In this document: positions 1-5,909 of the stretch, piece after piece
Position numbering within the stretch: the first letter of the stretch is position 1
Layout of the letters: each line of letters begins with the position of its first letter
NCBI GenBank assembly: GCA_000433755.1
Contig: FR891273.1
Coordinates: 1 to 17,140, forward strand
Direction: 5' to 3'
DNA from: Clostridium sp. CAG:465
Lineage (GTDB): Bacteria > Bacillota > Clostridia > TANB77 > CAG-465
DNA length: 17,140 bases
Notes under the pieces: model-generated
Seen by the model: the letters and a program-made list of their open reading frames with translations, nothing else
Databases searched by the model: none
Told to the model about the DNA's origin: nothing
Position numbers and translations under genes: made by a program

Positions 1-1
1 T

Positions 2-43
2 TAATATTTAATATTTAATATTTAATATTTAATATTTAATATT
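2..43. repeat. TAATATT tandem repeat, six copies
   Basis: Six perfect head-to-tail copies of the 7-base unit TAATATT start at the window edge, so the array may continue to the left. It lies directly upstream of the flank shared by the first two Rpn-family copies. It has no coding content. The sequence shows nothing about a function; slippage-prone satellite DNA is the simplest reading. Confidence 0.9.
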
Positions 44-194
44 TTTGCCTTTAATTTATAAATTTTTATCTAGGTATTTTTTTCTGAGTATATTTTAATC
101 GTACTTTTTTATTCTTTTCTTGTATATTTTTGTTAAAAAGTATACACTAAGTATTTATTTTTTAAAAATAAAGGCGTATAATAGGTGGTGAAAA
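43..194 (+). repeat. Duplicated 5' flank, copy A
   Basis: This stretch matches 1111-1263 closely, at an offset of about 1068 bases, up to and including the ribosome binding site. It has a TATAAT at 177-182 and an AGGTGGTG that replaces the AGGAGGTG of copy B. It shows that the duplicated unit includes upstream DNA as well as the reading frame. Confidence 0.8.
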
Positions 195-938
195 ATAAAT
201 TATACCATTAAAAATGATGTAATTTTTAGTTATCTGTTTTCGTGGGAAGATATAGTAAAAGATTTTCTAGGTATGTTTAAATAAGAAAATAGAAAAATAA
301 GTCAGTTTTCTTTAGAAAAATTTGATATACGAGGATGATTCCTATGTAAAAAGAGTATTGCTATATACAGGAGGTTCGTTAAGAGGATCACTAAATAGAG
401 GGGAATCATATGAATATATGAAAAATGTAATAATGATAAATATACTTGATTATACATTATTTAAAGATATAAAAGAGTATCATACTATTTGGAAATTAAG
501 AGAAAACAATAATTTAAGGCATGAACCATTAGAAGATCTAGAGATATACTTTTTAGAATTGGAAAAATTTAGGAAAAATAATCCAAATATACATGAGAAA
601 TTAAATCAATGGCTTGCGAAAATAGATACAGAAAAAGAAAAATGGTTGGAGGTAGTTATGAAAGAAAATCAGAAGTTAAAAGAAGTAGTAGAAAAAAAGA
701 TAACTTTGAAAAAGAGGATAACTTAGTAAGAGAAATAATAGAAGCTCAAGACAAATGGGAGTTAGATTATAGAGTTGGAGTGAGTTGCGCTAAAAAAGAA
801 GGTAGTGCTGAAGGGAAGTTAGAAGCAAAAAAGAATTTATTAAAAAATTTACTTAAAATGAACATGAATATAGAAACAATTTCAAAGGCTACAGGACTTA
901 CAAAAGATGAATTAGAAAAATTAAAAAAAGAAATCTAA
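195..938 (+). pseudogene. Decayed Rpn / PD-(D/E)XK nuclease family gene, copy A
   Basis: This is a broken copy of the intact gene at 1264-2151. The start position reads ATA instead of ATG at 195, and reading on from there reaches a stop after about 30 codons. Small deletions follow. A 77-base deletion at 332/333 removes what corresponds to 1414-1490 in the intact copy, the segment holding the predicted catalytic Asp and the E-x-Q motif. A one-base loss in an A run near 685-700 then splits the rest into two frames (322-726 and 609-938). The C-terminal motif ETISKATGLTKDELEKL is still readable at the end, and the glycine-rich 36-base repeats of copy B are absent. The internal SD (648-652) and ATG (658) remain, but that frame now stops at 726. 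No functional nuclease can be made. Confidence in the pseudogene call is high because a full-length template lies next to it. Confidence 0.88.
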
Positions 939-958
939 CAAAAATCAATTATGATTTT

Positions 959-993
959 CAGATACTATAATCAAATTTATAGTATCTGTTTTT
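959..993 (+). terminator. Terminator-like hairpin after copy A
   Basis: A perfect 12-bp stem (CAGATACTATAA, 959-970, with its complement at 977-988) encloses the loop TCAAAT and is followed by TTTTT. The stem is weak because it is AT-rich. A degraded version follows copy B at 2178-2213, so the hairpin belongs to the duplicated unit. Confidence 0.6.
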
Positions 994-999
994 ATATAT

Positions 1000-1038
1000 A
1001 AATTTGATAATTAAAATTTAATATTTTTTATCAAATTT
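1000..1038. repeat. AT-rich inverted repeat
   Basis: An 11-bp perfect inverted repeat, AAATTTGATAA (1000-1010) and TTATCAAATTT (1028-1038), is separated by 17 bases. It has no T tract, so it is not a convincing terminator. It lies just downstream of the copy A hairpin and its role is unknown. Confidence 0.5.
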
Positions 1039-1110
1039 GAACTAGTTTTGTCGGATGAGTTGAAATTTAAAAATATGCATTTACAAAATTAAAAATGTAT
1101 GTTTTAATGT

Positions 1111-1263
1111 TTTTACCTTTAATTTATAAATTTTTATCTGGGTATTTTTTTCTGAGTATATTTTAATCGTACATTTTTTATTCTTTTTTTGTGTATTTTC
1201 ACCAAAAACTATACATTAGATATTGATTTTTTAAAATTAAAGATGTATAATAGGAGGTGAAAA
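1111..1263 (+). repeat. Duplicated 5' flank, copy B
   Basis: This is the second copy of the 43-194 flank, nearly collinear with it. The shared stretch includes a long T-rich block, TCTGAGTATA and the TATAAT just before the ribosome binding site. Two flanks this similar imply a fairly recent tandem duplication. Confidence 0.8.
1223..1251 (+). promoter_or_regulatory. Sigma-A-type promoter abutting the Rpn start
   Basis: TTGATT (1223-1228), a 17-base spacer and a perfect TATAAT (1246-1251) make a good vegetative promoter match. A transcript would start near 1258, inside the AGGAGGTG (1252-1259) that precedes the ATG at 1264. An mRNA from here would largely lack the upstream SD of the full-length protein. 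TATAAT matches arise easily by chance in DNA this AT-rich, but the same box stands at the same distance in copy A. Confidence 0.45.
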
Positions 1264-2151
1264 ATGAATTATACTATTAAAAATGATGTAATTTTTAGTT
1301 ATCTGTTTTCGCAAGAAGATATAGTAAAAGATTTTCTAGAGGTTTGTTTAAATAAGAAAATAGAAAAAGTAGAAGTATCAAATCAGTTTTCTTTAGAAAA
1401 ATTTGATATACGAAATAAAGGAGCTATACTTGATATAAAAGCAATAATAAATGATGAAGCACATGTAGATTTAGAAATGCAAAGAAAAAAGGATGATTCC
1501 TATGTAAAAAGAGTATTGCTATATACAGGAGGTCTCCTTAGAGGACAACTAGATAGAGGGGAATCATATGAATATATGAAAAATGTAATAATGATAAATA
1601 TAATTGATTATACATTATTTAAAGATATAAAAGATTTTCATACTATTTGGAAATTAAGAGAAAACAAAAATTTAGAACATGAGCCATTAAAAGGTCTAGA
1701 GATACACTTTTTAGAACTGGAAAAATTTAGAAAAAGTAATCCAAATATACATGAAAAATTAAATCAATGGCTTGCGACAATAGATACAGAAAACGAAAAA
1801 TGGTTGGAGGTAGCTATGAAAGAAAATCCAAAGTTAAAAGAAGTAATAATAAAAAAAGACAATTTTGTAAACGATGATAAATTAGCAAGGGAATTAATAG
1901 AAGCACAAGAAAAATGGGAGTTAGATTATAAAGCAGGAATAAGTTGCGCTAAAAAAGAAGGTATTGCTGAAGGTCATGCTACCGGACTTGCTGAAGGTAT
2001 TGCTAAAGGTCATGCTACCGGACTTGCTGAAGGGAAGTTAGAAGAAAAAAAGAATTTATTAAAGAATTTACTTAAAATGAACATGGATATAGAAACAATT
2101 TCAAAAGCTACAGGCCTTACAAAAGATGAATTAGAAAAATTAAAAAAATAA
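1264..2151 (+). CDS. Rpn / PD-(D/E)XK nuclease family transposase-like protein, copy B
   Basis: This 295-residue protein is the only intact member of the local family. The N-terminal half resembles the PDDEXK_2 / Rpn family: KNDVIFSYLF near the start, an Asp in ILDIKA (D57), then VDLEMQ with E71 and Q73 as the likely metal-binding and catalytic positions. LLYTGGLLRGQL and GESYEYMKNVIMINI follow at about 85-112. The C-terminal part (from about 185) is helical and charged. It holds glycine-rich GLAEG-type repeats (about 233-256) and ends in a helix-turn-helix-like ETISKATGLTKDELEKL. Family members are DNA endonucleases reported to promote RecA-independent recombination or act in phage defence; they are often mislabelled transposases. 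The start is supported by AGGAGGTG five bases ahead (1252-1259). An internal SD-ATG at 1806-1818 could also yield a 111-residue C-terminal isoform starting at M185. Confidence 0.88.
   Translation: MNYTIKNDVIFSYLFSQEDIVKDFLEVCLNKKIEKVEVSNQFSLEKFDIRNKGAILDIKAIINDEAHVDLEMQRKKDDSYVKRVLLYTGGLLRGQLDRGESYEYMKNVIMINIIDYTLFKDIKDFHTIWKLRENKNLEHEPLKGLEIHFLELEKFRKSNPNIHEKLNQWLATIDTENEKWLEVAMKENPKLKEVIIKKDNFVNDDKLARELIEAQEKWELDYKAGISCAKKEGIAEGHATGLAEGIAKGHATGLAEGKLEEKKNLLKNLLKMNMDIETISKATGLTKDELEKLKK
1806..1818 (+). promoter_or_regulatory. Internal ribosome binding site and in-frame ATG in Rpn copy B
   Basis: GGAGG (1806-1810) lies five bases before an in-frame ATG (1816-1818, M185). The same GGAGGTAG..ATG arrangement is kept in copy A (648-660) and opens the surviving frame of copy C (2448-2460). 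Reported E. coli Rpn genes make a short C-terminal isoform from an internal start that inhibits the nuclease. That this site works the same way is an inference. Confidence 0.55.
1960..2031 (+). repeat. 36-bp in-frame tandem repeat, two copies
   Basis: Units 1960-1995 and 1996-2031 are identical except for one base (GAA versus AAA at codon 4). They encode the 12-residue unit G-I-A-(E/K)-G-H-A-T-G-L-A-E. Copy A lacks this block entirely and copy C has only a single related GYAVGLAKG, so the array varies in length between paralogs without changing frame. Confidence 0.92.
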
Positions 2152-2177
2152 ATCTAACAAAAATCAATTATGATTTC

Positions 2178-2213
2178 CAGATACTATAATCAAATTCATA
2201 GTGTATGTTTTTT
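2178..2213 (+). terminator. Degenerate terminator-like hairpin after copy B
   Basis: This is the counterpart of the 959-993 hairpin, with the same left arm CAGATACTATAA and loop TCAAAT. The right arm has drifted and pairs only partly, and six T follow. It may be a weak terminator. Confidence 0.4.
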
Positions 2214-2295
2214 GTATATAAATTTAATATTTTTACGAATCAACACTTTAAATACTAATTTTACAGCAAAAGGAAATACAATAGAAGGTGGATAA

Positions 2296-2457
2296 ATGAA
2301 TTGTACTATTAAAAATGATGTGACTTTTAGTTATTTGTTTTCCCATAAGAAAAAGTACATTTATTAATATGGAAAAAGCTAATTTGAATATACATAAGAA
2401 ATTAAATCAATTGCTTGTGATAATAGTTGGAAAAAATAGTAAAAGTTGGAGGTAGTT
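2296..2457 (+). pseudogene. N-terminal remnant of Rpn copy C
   Basis: The ATG at 2296 opens a reading nearly identical to the start of copy B (M-N-C-T-I-K-N-D-V-T-F-S-Y-L-F-S) that ends at a TAA at 2365-2367. The sequence then jumps directly to DNA matching codons from about 155 of copy B (NIHEKLNQ region, about 2370-2420). The deletion has removed the whole nuclease core. The GGTGG at 2287-2291 upstream is a weakened SD. The remnant runs into the open C-terminal frame that begins at 2458. Confidence 0.8.
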
Positions 2458-2970
2458 ATGAAAGAAAATCAAGAATTAAAAGGAGATAATATAGTAAATG
2501 ATGATAAGTTAGAAAAAGAGGTGACAGAAGGACAAGAAAAATGGTGTTTATATCGTAGAGTTGAAGTAATTAGTGCTGATGATGAAGTTAATACTAGAAT
2601 AAATCCATATGATAAAGCAAAATTAATAAAAAATTTATTTAAGATTAACATGGATATAGACACAATATCAGAAGTTACTGGACTGTCTAAAAATAGGATA
2701 TTAGATATAAAACACGTATTAAATGTGGTAAGTAAGGGTAGGTTTGAAAGAGATGTAATGGAAATAAAAGAAGAATGTGATTTAGATTATAAGAAAAGAA
2801 TAAGTGATATTAAAAAGAAAGGTTATGATGAGGGTTATGCAGTCGGCCTTGCTAAAGGAAAGTTGGAAAAAGAAAAGCTAATAAAAAAATTGCTTAAAAT
2901 GGACATGGATATAGAAACTATTTCAAAAGTAACAGACCTTCCAAAGGATAAATTAAAAAAAGATGTTTAA
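2458..2970 (+). CDS. Stand-alone C-terminal domain of Rpn-family protein, duplicated
   Basis: A 170-residue frame begins at an ATG with GGAGG five bases ahead (2448-2452), at the point matching the internal start of copy B. An in-frame TTG at 2446 is an unlikely alternative because it precedes the SD. The protein has two successive versions of the family's C-terminal domain. One ends in INMDIDTISEVTGLSKNRI and the other in MDMDIETISKVTDLPKDKL, each preceded by a charged helical segment. No nuclease residues are present. A possible extended -10 box, TGTGATAAT (2416-2424), lies at a reasonable distance upstream; copy B has TGCGACAAT there. The frame stayed open for 170 codons after the nuclease half was lost, which suggests selection, perhaps as an antitoxin or orphan regulator. 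It could also be a decaying fragment not yet interrupted. Confidence 0.6.
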   Translation: MKENQELKGDNIVNDDKLEKEVTEGQEKWCLYRRVEVISADDEVNTRINPYDKAKLIKNLFKINMDIDTISEVTGLSKNRILDIKHVLNVVSKGRFERDVMEIKEECDLDYKKRISDIKKKGYDEGYAVGLAKGKLEKEKLIKKLLKMDMDIETISKVTDLPKDKLKKDV

Positions 2971-3029
2971 AATAGAATTTAAGCTATATTAAATACCATA
3001 TTATTTTGTTGAAAATCAATTTATAAATT

Positions 3030-3070
3030 AAAATCTCTAAAGTATTAAAATAAGTACTTTAGAGATTTTT
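3030..3070 (+). terminator. Rho-independent terminator, possibly bidirectional
   Basis: A perfect 15-bp stem (3030-3044 and 3055-3069) with a 10-base loop has A residues on the left arm and T residues on the right. It could therefore act on both strands. It separates the Rpn cluster from the sporulation block. Confidence 0.85.
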
Positions 3071-3100
3071 GTTATATCTTTTAGGACAAACAGTAATATT

Positions 3101-3128
3101 TTGGACATGTTATGAATATATATATAAT
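3101..3128 (+). promoter_or_regulatory. Possible promoter of the spoIIQ-type gene
   Basis: TTGGAC (3101-3106), a 16-base spacer and TATAAT (3123-3128) fit a sigma-A promoter. B. subtilis spoIIQ is read by the forespore sigma factor F. I looked for a GGnnAnA-type box at the right spacing and did not find a convincing one, so the sigma factor is open. Confidence 0.4.
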
Positions 3129-3131
3129 ATA

Positions 3132-3173
3132 ATCTGTAATTCTGGAGGTGACAACATTTTATATATTACAGAT
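3132..3173 (+). other. Leader hairpin with an SD-like sequence in its loop
   Basis: ATCTGTAAT (3132-3140) and ATTACAGAT (3165-3173) form a perfect 9-bp stem. The 24-base loop contains GGAGGTG (3144-3150), which has no suitably spaced start codon. It lies in the predicted 5' leader, just before the true ribosome binding site at 3191-3195. A regulatory role is only a guess. Confidence 0.4.
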
Positions 3174-3205
3174 GTATTAATAATGTACAAAGGAGATATT
3201 TAGGT

Positions 3206-4093
3206 ATGAAAATAAAAATTAATAAAGTATTTAATAAGGAAGGCACAATTAAACTTAAAAATAATAAAAATGAGGAAAAAACAGATACTAATGAAGAAAA
3301 TATAAAAAGAAGAAGAAAAGGTGCCTGCGTGAAAGATAATAAAAAAATAAATTTAAAAGAATGTTTTCAAAATCTTTTTAGAAATAAAGGTAATTTATCT
3401 AAGGGGTATTATGTCTTGCTTTTTGGAATGCTTGTACTTGGAACTGCAAGTGTTGCCATAACATTTAAGGCATATAATTTATTTGCAAAGGAAGACTATG
3501 ATTTTTACGAACAAAGTAGTGATAACGAGGAAAATAACGTGGTATCTACAATAAGCAGTATTGATGAAAATGCAAATGAAGGCAGAAATTTAGTAAATTC
3601 AAATGCAGCTGAAGCCAAAAAAAGTGAAACTAAAAGTCCTTCTAATACCAATATAACAAAGACACAGAATAAAGTAACTGTAAAGCCATTGACTTTTTCT
3701 AAGCCATTGAATGGTCAGATACAAAAGCCATATTCTATTGATAAAGTTATTTATTCTAAAACTTTAGAATTATGGAAAACACATGATGGAATTGATATCT
3801 CTTCTCAAATAGGTGAAAATGTTAAATCAATTGAAAAAGGAACAGTTGAAAAGGTATATGATGACTCATTCTATGGAACAACTGTAGTGATTGATCATGG
3901 ACAGGGGTATAAAAGTAGTTACTCTAATTTAAATTCTAAAGTTAGTGTAAAGGAAAAACAGACAGTTACTAAAGGTCAGGTAATAGGTAAAGTTTCAAAT
4001 ACATCTATAGGGGAAATAAAGGATGAAGCACATTTACATTTTACACTTTTTAAGGATAATAATAATGTAGATCCTACATATATATTTAAATAA
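3206..4093 (+). CDS. spoIIQ: SpoIIQ-type M23/LytM membrane endopeptidase
   Basis: SpoIIQ is a forespore membrane protein that pairs with SpoIIIAH across the intermembrane space during engulfment. This 295-residue protein has a lysine-rich cytoplasmic part (1-66), one membrane segment (about 68-87), a Ser/Asn/Thr-rich linker (about 100-160) and a C-terminal LytM/M23 domain (about 163-295). Both zinc motifs are present: HDGID (H193, D197) and HLH (H276, H278). B. subtilis SpoIIQ lacks the full set, whereas clostridial versions tend to keep it, so this one may be catalytically active. The start is supported by AGGAG at 3191-3195. The cytoplasmic tail is long for the family; a GTG at 3329 (codon 42) would shorten it but has only a weak SD. 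spoIIID follows 85 bases later with no obvious terminator between, the order seen in other spore formers. Assignment to SpoIIQ rather than another M23 protein rests on this context. Confidence 0.82.
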   Translation: MKIKINKVFNKEGTIKLKNNKNEEKTDTNEENIKRRRKGACVKDNKKINLKECFQNLFRNKGNLSKGYYVLLFGMLVLGTASVAITFKAYNLFAKEDYDFYEQSSDNEENNVVSTISSIDENANEGRNLVNSNAAEAKKSETKSPSNTNITKTQNKVTVKPLTFSKPLNGQIQKPYSIDKVIYSKTLELWKTHDGIDISSQIGENVKSIEKGTVEKVYDDSFYGTTVVIDHGQGYKSSYSNLNSKVSVKEKQTVTKGQVIGKVSNTSIGEIKDEAHLHFTLFKDNNNVDPTYIFK

Positions 4094-4178
4094 TATTGTT
4101 GTAAGTTTATGAATAAATTTAAATTGCTTAGAATAGAATACTAGTATAAATAAATTGTAGAAAAGGAGAGATTTTGAA

Positions 4179-4439
4179 ATGTCAGATATTGATGAAAGAG
4201 CAAAGTTGCTTGCAACGTATATTATTGAAACAAAAAGCACAGTAAGACAAACAGCAAAAAAATTTAATATTAGTAAGTCAACTGTACATAAGGATATTTC
4301 AGAAAGACTAGAGAAAGTAAATCCTTCACTTGCAAGAGATGCAAAGAAGGTATTAGAAATAAACAAAGCGGAAAGACATATAAGAGGAGGTATGGCAACA
4401 AAGCGTAAGTATAGTCATGAAAATCCTAAAGCCAGTTAA
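4179..4439 (+). CDS. spoIIID: Sporulation transcriptional regulator SpoIIID
   Basis: This 86-residue DNA-binding protein is very close in length and sequence to known SpoIIID. It has an ETKSTVRQTAKKFNISKSTVHKD helix-turn-helix (about 18-40), NPSLA in the middle, and a basic RHIRGGMATKRKY tail that in the family adds minor-groove contacts. In the mother cell SpoIIID activates and represses sigma-E-dependent genes and helps lead to sigma-K production. The ATG follows AAAAGGAGAG (4160-4169) at a normal distance. The only promoter-like pattern in the gap before it is a weak TTGCTT (4124-4129) with TATAAA (4145-4150) at a short 15-base spacing, so readthrough from spoIIQ is possible. A strong terminator follows. 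Confidence 0.96.
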   Translation: MSDIDERAKLLATYIIETKSTVRQTAKKFNISKSTVHKDISERLEKVNPSLARDAKKVLEINKAERHIRGGMATKRKYSHENPKAS

Positions 4440-4455
4440 AAATAATAAATAAATT

Positions 4456-4500
4456 TAAAAACTATTTCTCAATACATATGAAATAGTTTTTATTTTTTTT
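4456..4500 (+). terminator. Rho-independent terminator after spoIIID
   Basis: A 13-bp perfect stem (4456-4468 and 4480-4492) with an 11-base loop is followed by eight T. This is a clear end for the spoIIQ-spoIIID transcript. The rest of the gap up to 4690 is AT-rich with no feature I can support. Confidence 0.88.
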
Positions 4501-4692
4501 ATCATATAAATTTATTTAAAATCGTATAGATTTAAAGTATTAAATATATTATTTTTTTTATAATTATTACATGTTTTTACAAATAAATTTAAATTTAAAA
4601 ATATATTATATAAATTATATTTTTTTGAATATTTAAAAAAAAATTACAGATATTATATATTGTAAAAAGTTTACTAACTTTTATTAAATATA

Positions 4693-4721
4693 TTGCAATT
4701 GAAACCAAAATGTAATATAAT
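4693..4721 (+). promoter_or_regulatory. Sigma-A promoter of mbl/mreB
   Basis: TTGCAA (4693-4698), a 17-base spacer and TATAAT (4716-4721) are followed by a roughly 25-base leader carrying AGGAGG (4735-4740). Spacing and boxes are close to consensus. This makes the gene a separate vegetative unit, uncoupled from the sporulation genes upstream. Confidence 0.75.
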
Positions 4722-4748
4722 TGTAACAGAAAATAGGAGGAGAAAATA

Positions 4749-5765
4749 GTGATTTTTGGACAAGATATTGGAATTGATTTGGGTACAGCTACAATACTTG
4801 TATATGTAAAAGGAAAAGGAATTGTGCTAAGAGAACCATCTGTAGTTGCCATAGATAAAACGACAGGAGAAGTTTTGGCTGTTGGTCAAGAAGCTAGAAA
4901 AATGCTTGGAAGAACTCCTGGTAACATTATAGCAATAAGGCCATTAAAAGATGGAGTAATTTCAGATTATACTGTAACTGAAAAAATGTTAAAATATTTT
5001 ATCAATAAAGTTTGTGGAAAATTTGTATTTTCTCCAAGAATAATGGTATGTGTTCCATCTCGTGTAACTGAGGTAGAAAGAAAAGCTGTAATTGATGCTG
5101 CAACCCATGCTGGAGCAAGAAAAGTTTATCTTATAGAAGAACCAATTGCAGCTGCGATAGGTGCTGGACTTGATATAACTAAACCATATGGAAGTATGAT
5201 TTTAGATGTTGGTGGAGGTACTGCAGATATTGCTGTAATATCTTTAGGAGGTTCAGTAAAGAGCCGTTCATTGAAGATTGCTGGTGATAAATTTGATGAA
5301 GCAATAATGAAATATATAAAGAAAAATAGAAATATTGTAATTGGAGAAAGAACTGCTGAGGATATAAAAATCAATATTGGTTGTATGTATCCTAAAACTG
5401 TTACTGAAAGAATGAGTGTAAAGGGAAGAGATCTTGCATCTGGACTTCCTGTTGAGTTTGAGTTCACATCTGATGAAGCATTAGAAGCACTTAATGGATG
5501 TGCTGAGCAACTAGTTGATGGCATACATTCAGTTTTAGAAGAAACACCTCCTGAACTTGCTGCAGATGTATCAGAAAGAGGTATATATATAACTGGTGGA
5601 GGTGGACTTGTCTATGGATTAGATAAGTTAATTGAGGAAAGAACTAGGATTCCAGTTATGATAGCTCAAGATGCAGTATCGTGTGTAGCTATAGGAACGG
5701 GAAAATCTCTTGAACATATTGAAATGTTAAACTCTGGTAATGCAACAAAAATTAGAAATTTTTAA
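4749..5765 (+). CDS. mbl: Rod-shape actin homolog, MreB/Mbl family
   Basis: This 338-residue bacterial actin forms membrane-associated filaments that guide lateral cell-wall synthesis. Visible actin-fold motifs are the phosphate-1 loop DIGIDLGTATILVYVKGKG (6-24), RPLKDGVISDY (64-74), the phosphate-2 loop LDVGGGTAD (152-160), GDKFDEAI (179-186), ERTAEDIK (200-207) and the nucleotide-binding ITGGGGLVYGL (281-291). Length is normal for the family. Translation starts at GTG 4749, placed eight bases after AGGAGG (4735-4740); no better start lies nearby. The position just after spoIIID matches B. subtilis mbl, which is why this symbol is used. The sequence alone does not separate Mbl from MreB. The TAA stop lies partly inside the terminator stem. 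Confidence 0.94.
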   Translation: MIFGQDIGIDLGTATILVYVKGKGIVLREPSVVAIDKTTGEVLAVGQEARKMLGRTPGNIIAIRPLKDGVISDYTVTEKMLKYFINKVCGKFVFSPRIMVCVPSRVTEVERKAVIDAATHAGARKVYLIEEPIAAAIGAGLDITKPYGSMILDVGGGTADIAVISLGGSVKSRSLKIAGDKFDEAIMKYIKKNRNIVIGERTAEDIKINIGCMYPKTVTERMSVKGRDLASGLPVEFEFTSDEALEALNGCAEQLVDGIHSVLEETPPELAADVSERGIYITGGGGLVYGLDKLIEERTRIPVMIAQDAVSCVAIGTGKSLEHIEMLNSGNATKIRNF

Positions 5766-5789
5766 AAAACGTACTTAGGTACGTTTTTT
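5764..5789 (+). terminator. Rho-independent terminator after mbl
   Basis: The stem AAAAAACGTAC (5764-5774) pairs with GTACGTTTTTT (5779-5789) around the tetraloop TTAG. The A and T arms make it usable in both directions. Its first two bases are the last two of the mbl stop codon. Confidence 0.9.
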
Positions 5790-5830
5790 CTGTATTATAT
5801 GTTATTTTTTTAAAAAAATATTGTATATTT

Positions 5831-5858
5831 TTGAAGAAAGTTGTAAAATATATATAGT
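5831..5858 (+). promoter_or_regulatory. Likely promoter of the surface protein gene
   Basis: TTGAAG (5831-5836), 16 bases, then TATAGT (5853-5858) make a moderate sigma-A match. The leader to the ATG is about 45 bases and ends in AGGAGG (5899-5904). TAGTAT at 5855-5860 is an alternative -10. Confidence 0.5.
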
Positions 5859-5909
5859 ATGAATAAATACGCTTATTTTGATATGTTTTAAATTAAAGAG
5901 GAGGATCAT

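Larger units (their letters stand above)
939..1263. other. Intergenic spacer between Rpn copies A and B
   Basis: This 325-base gap has no gene. It holds the terminator-like hairpin of copy A, a second AT-rich inverted repeat, and the 5' flank and promoter of copy B. I see no terminal inverted repeats or target-site duplications that would define an insertion sequence. Confidence 0.7.

Noticed and set aside
2..43. CRISPR array or replication origin iterons
   Set aside because: Seven-base units without spacers and no adjacent cas or initiator gene.
2469..2663. 64-residue minus-strand frame inside copy C
   Set aside because: Antisense to a frame with clear homology to copy B and without its own start signals.
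195..2970. Insertion sequence based on the 'transposase' label of the family
   Set aside because: No terminal inverted repeats, target duplication or DDE-type motifs; the fold is PD-(D/E)XK nuclease.
3071..3095. Sigma-F/G promoter for spoIIQ (GTTAT and GGACAAACAG)
   Set aside because: The two boxes are only 8 bases apart, too close for this promoter class.
4034..4366. Minus-strand open frame opposite spoIIQ end and spoIIID, and similar minus-strand frames throughout
   Set aside because: They lie opposite well-recognised + strand genes, have hydrophobic AT-driven composition, lack ribosome binding sites and match no family.
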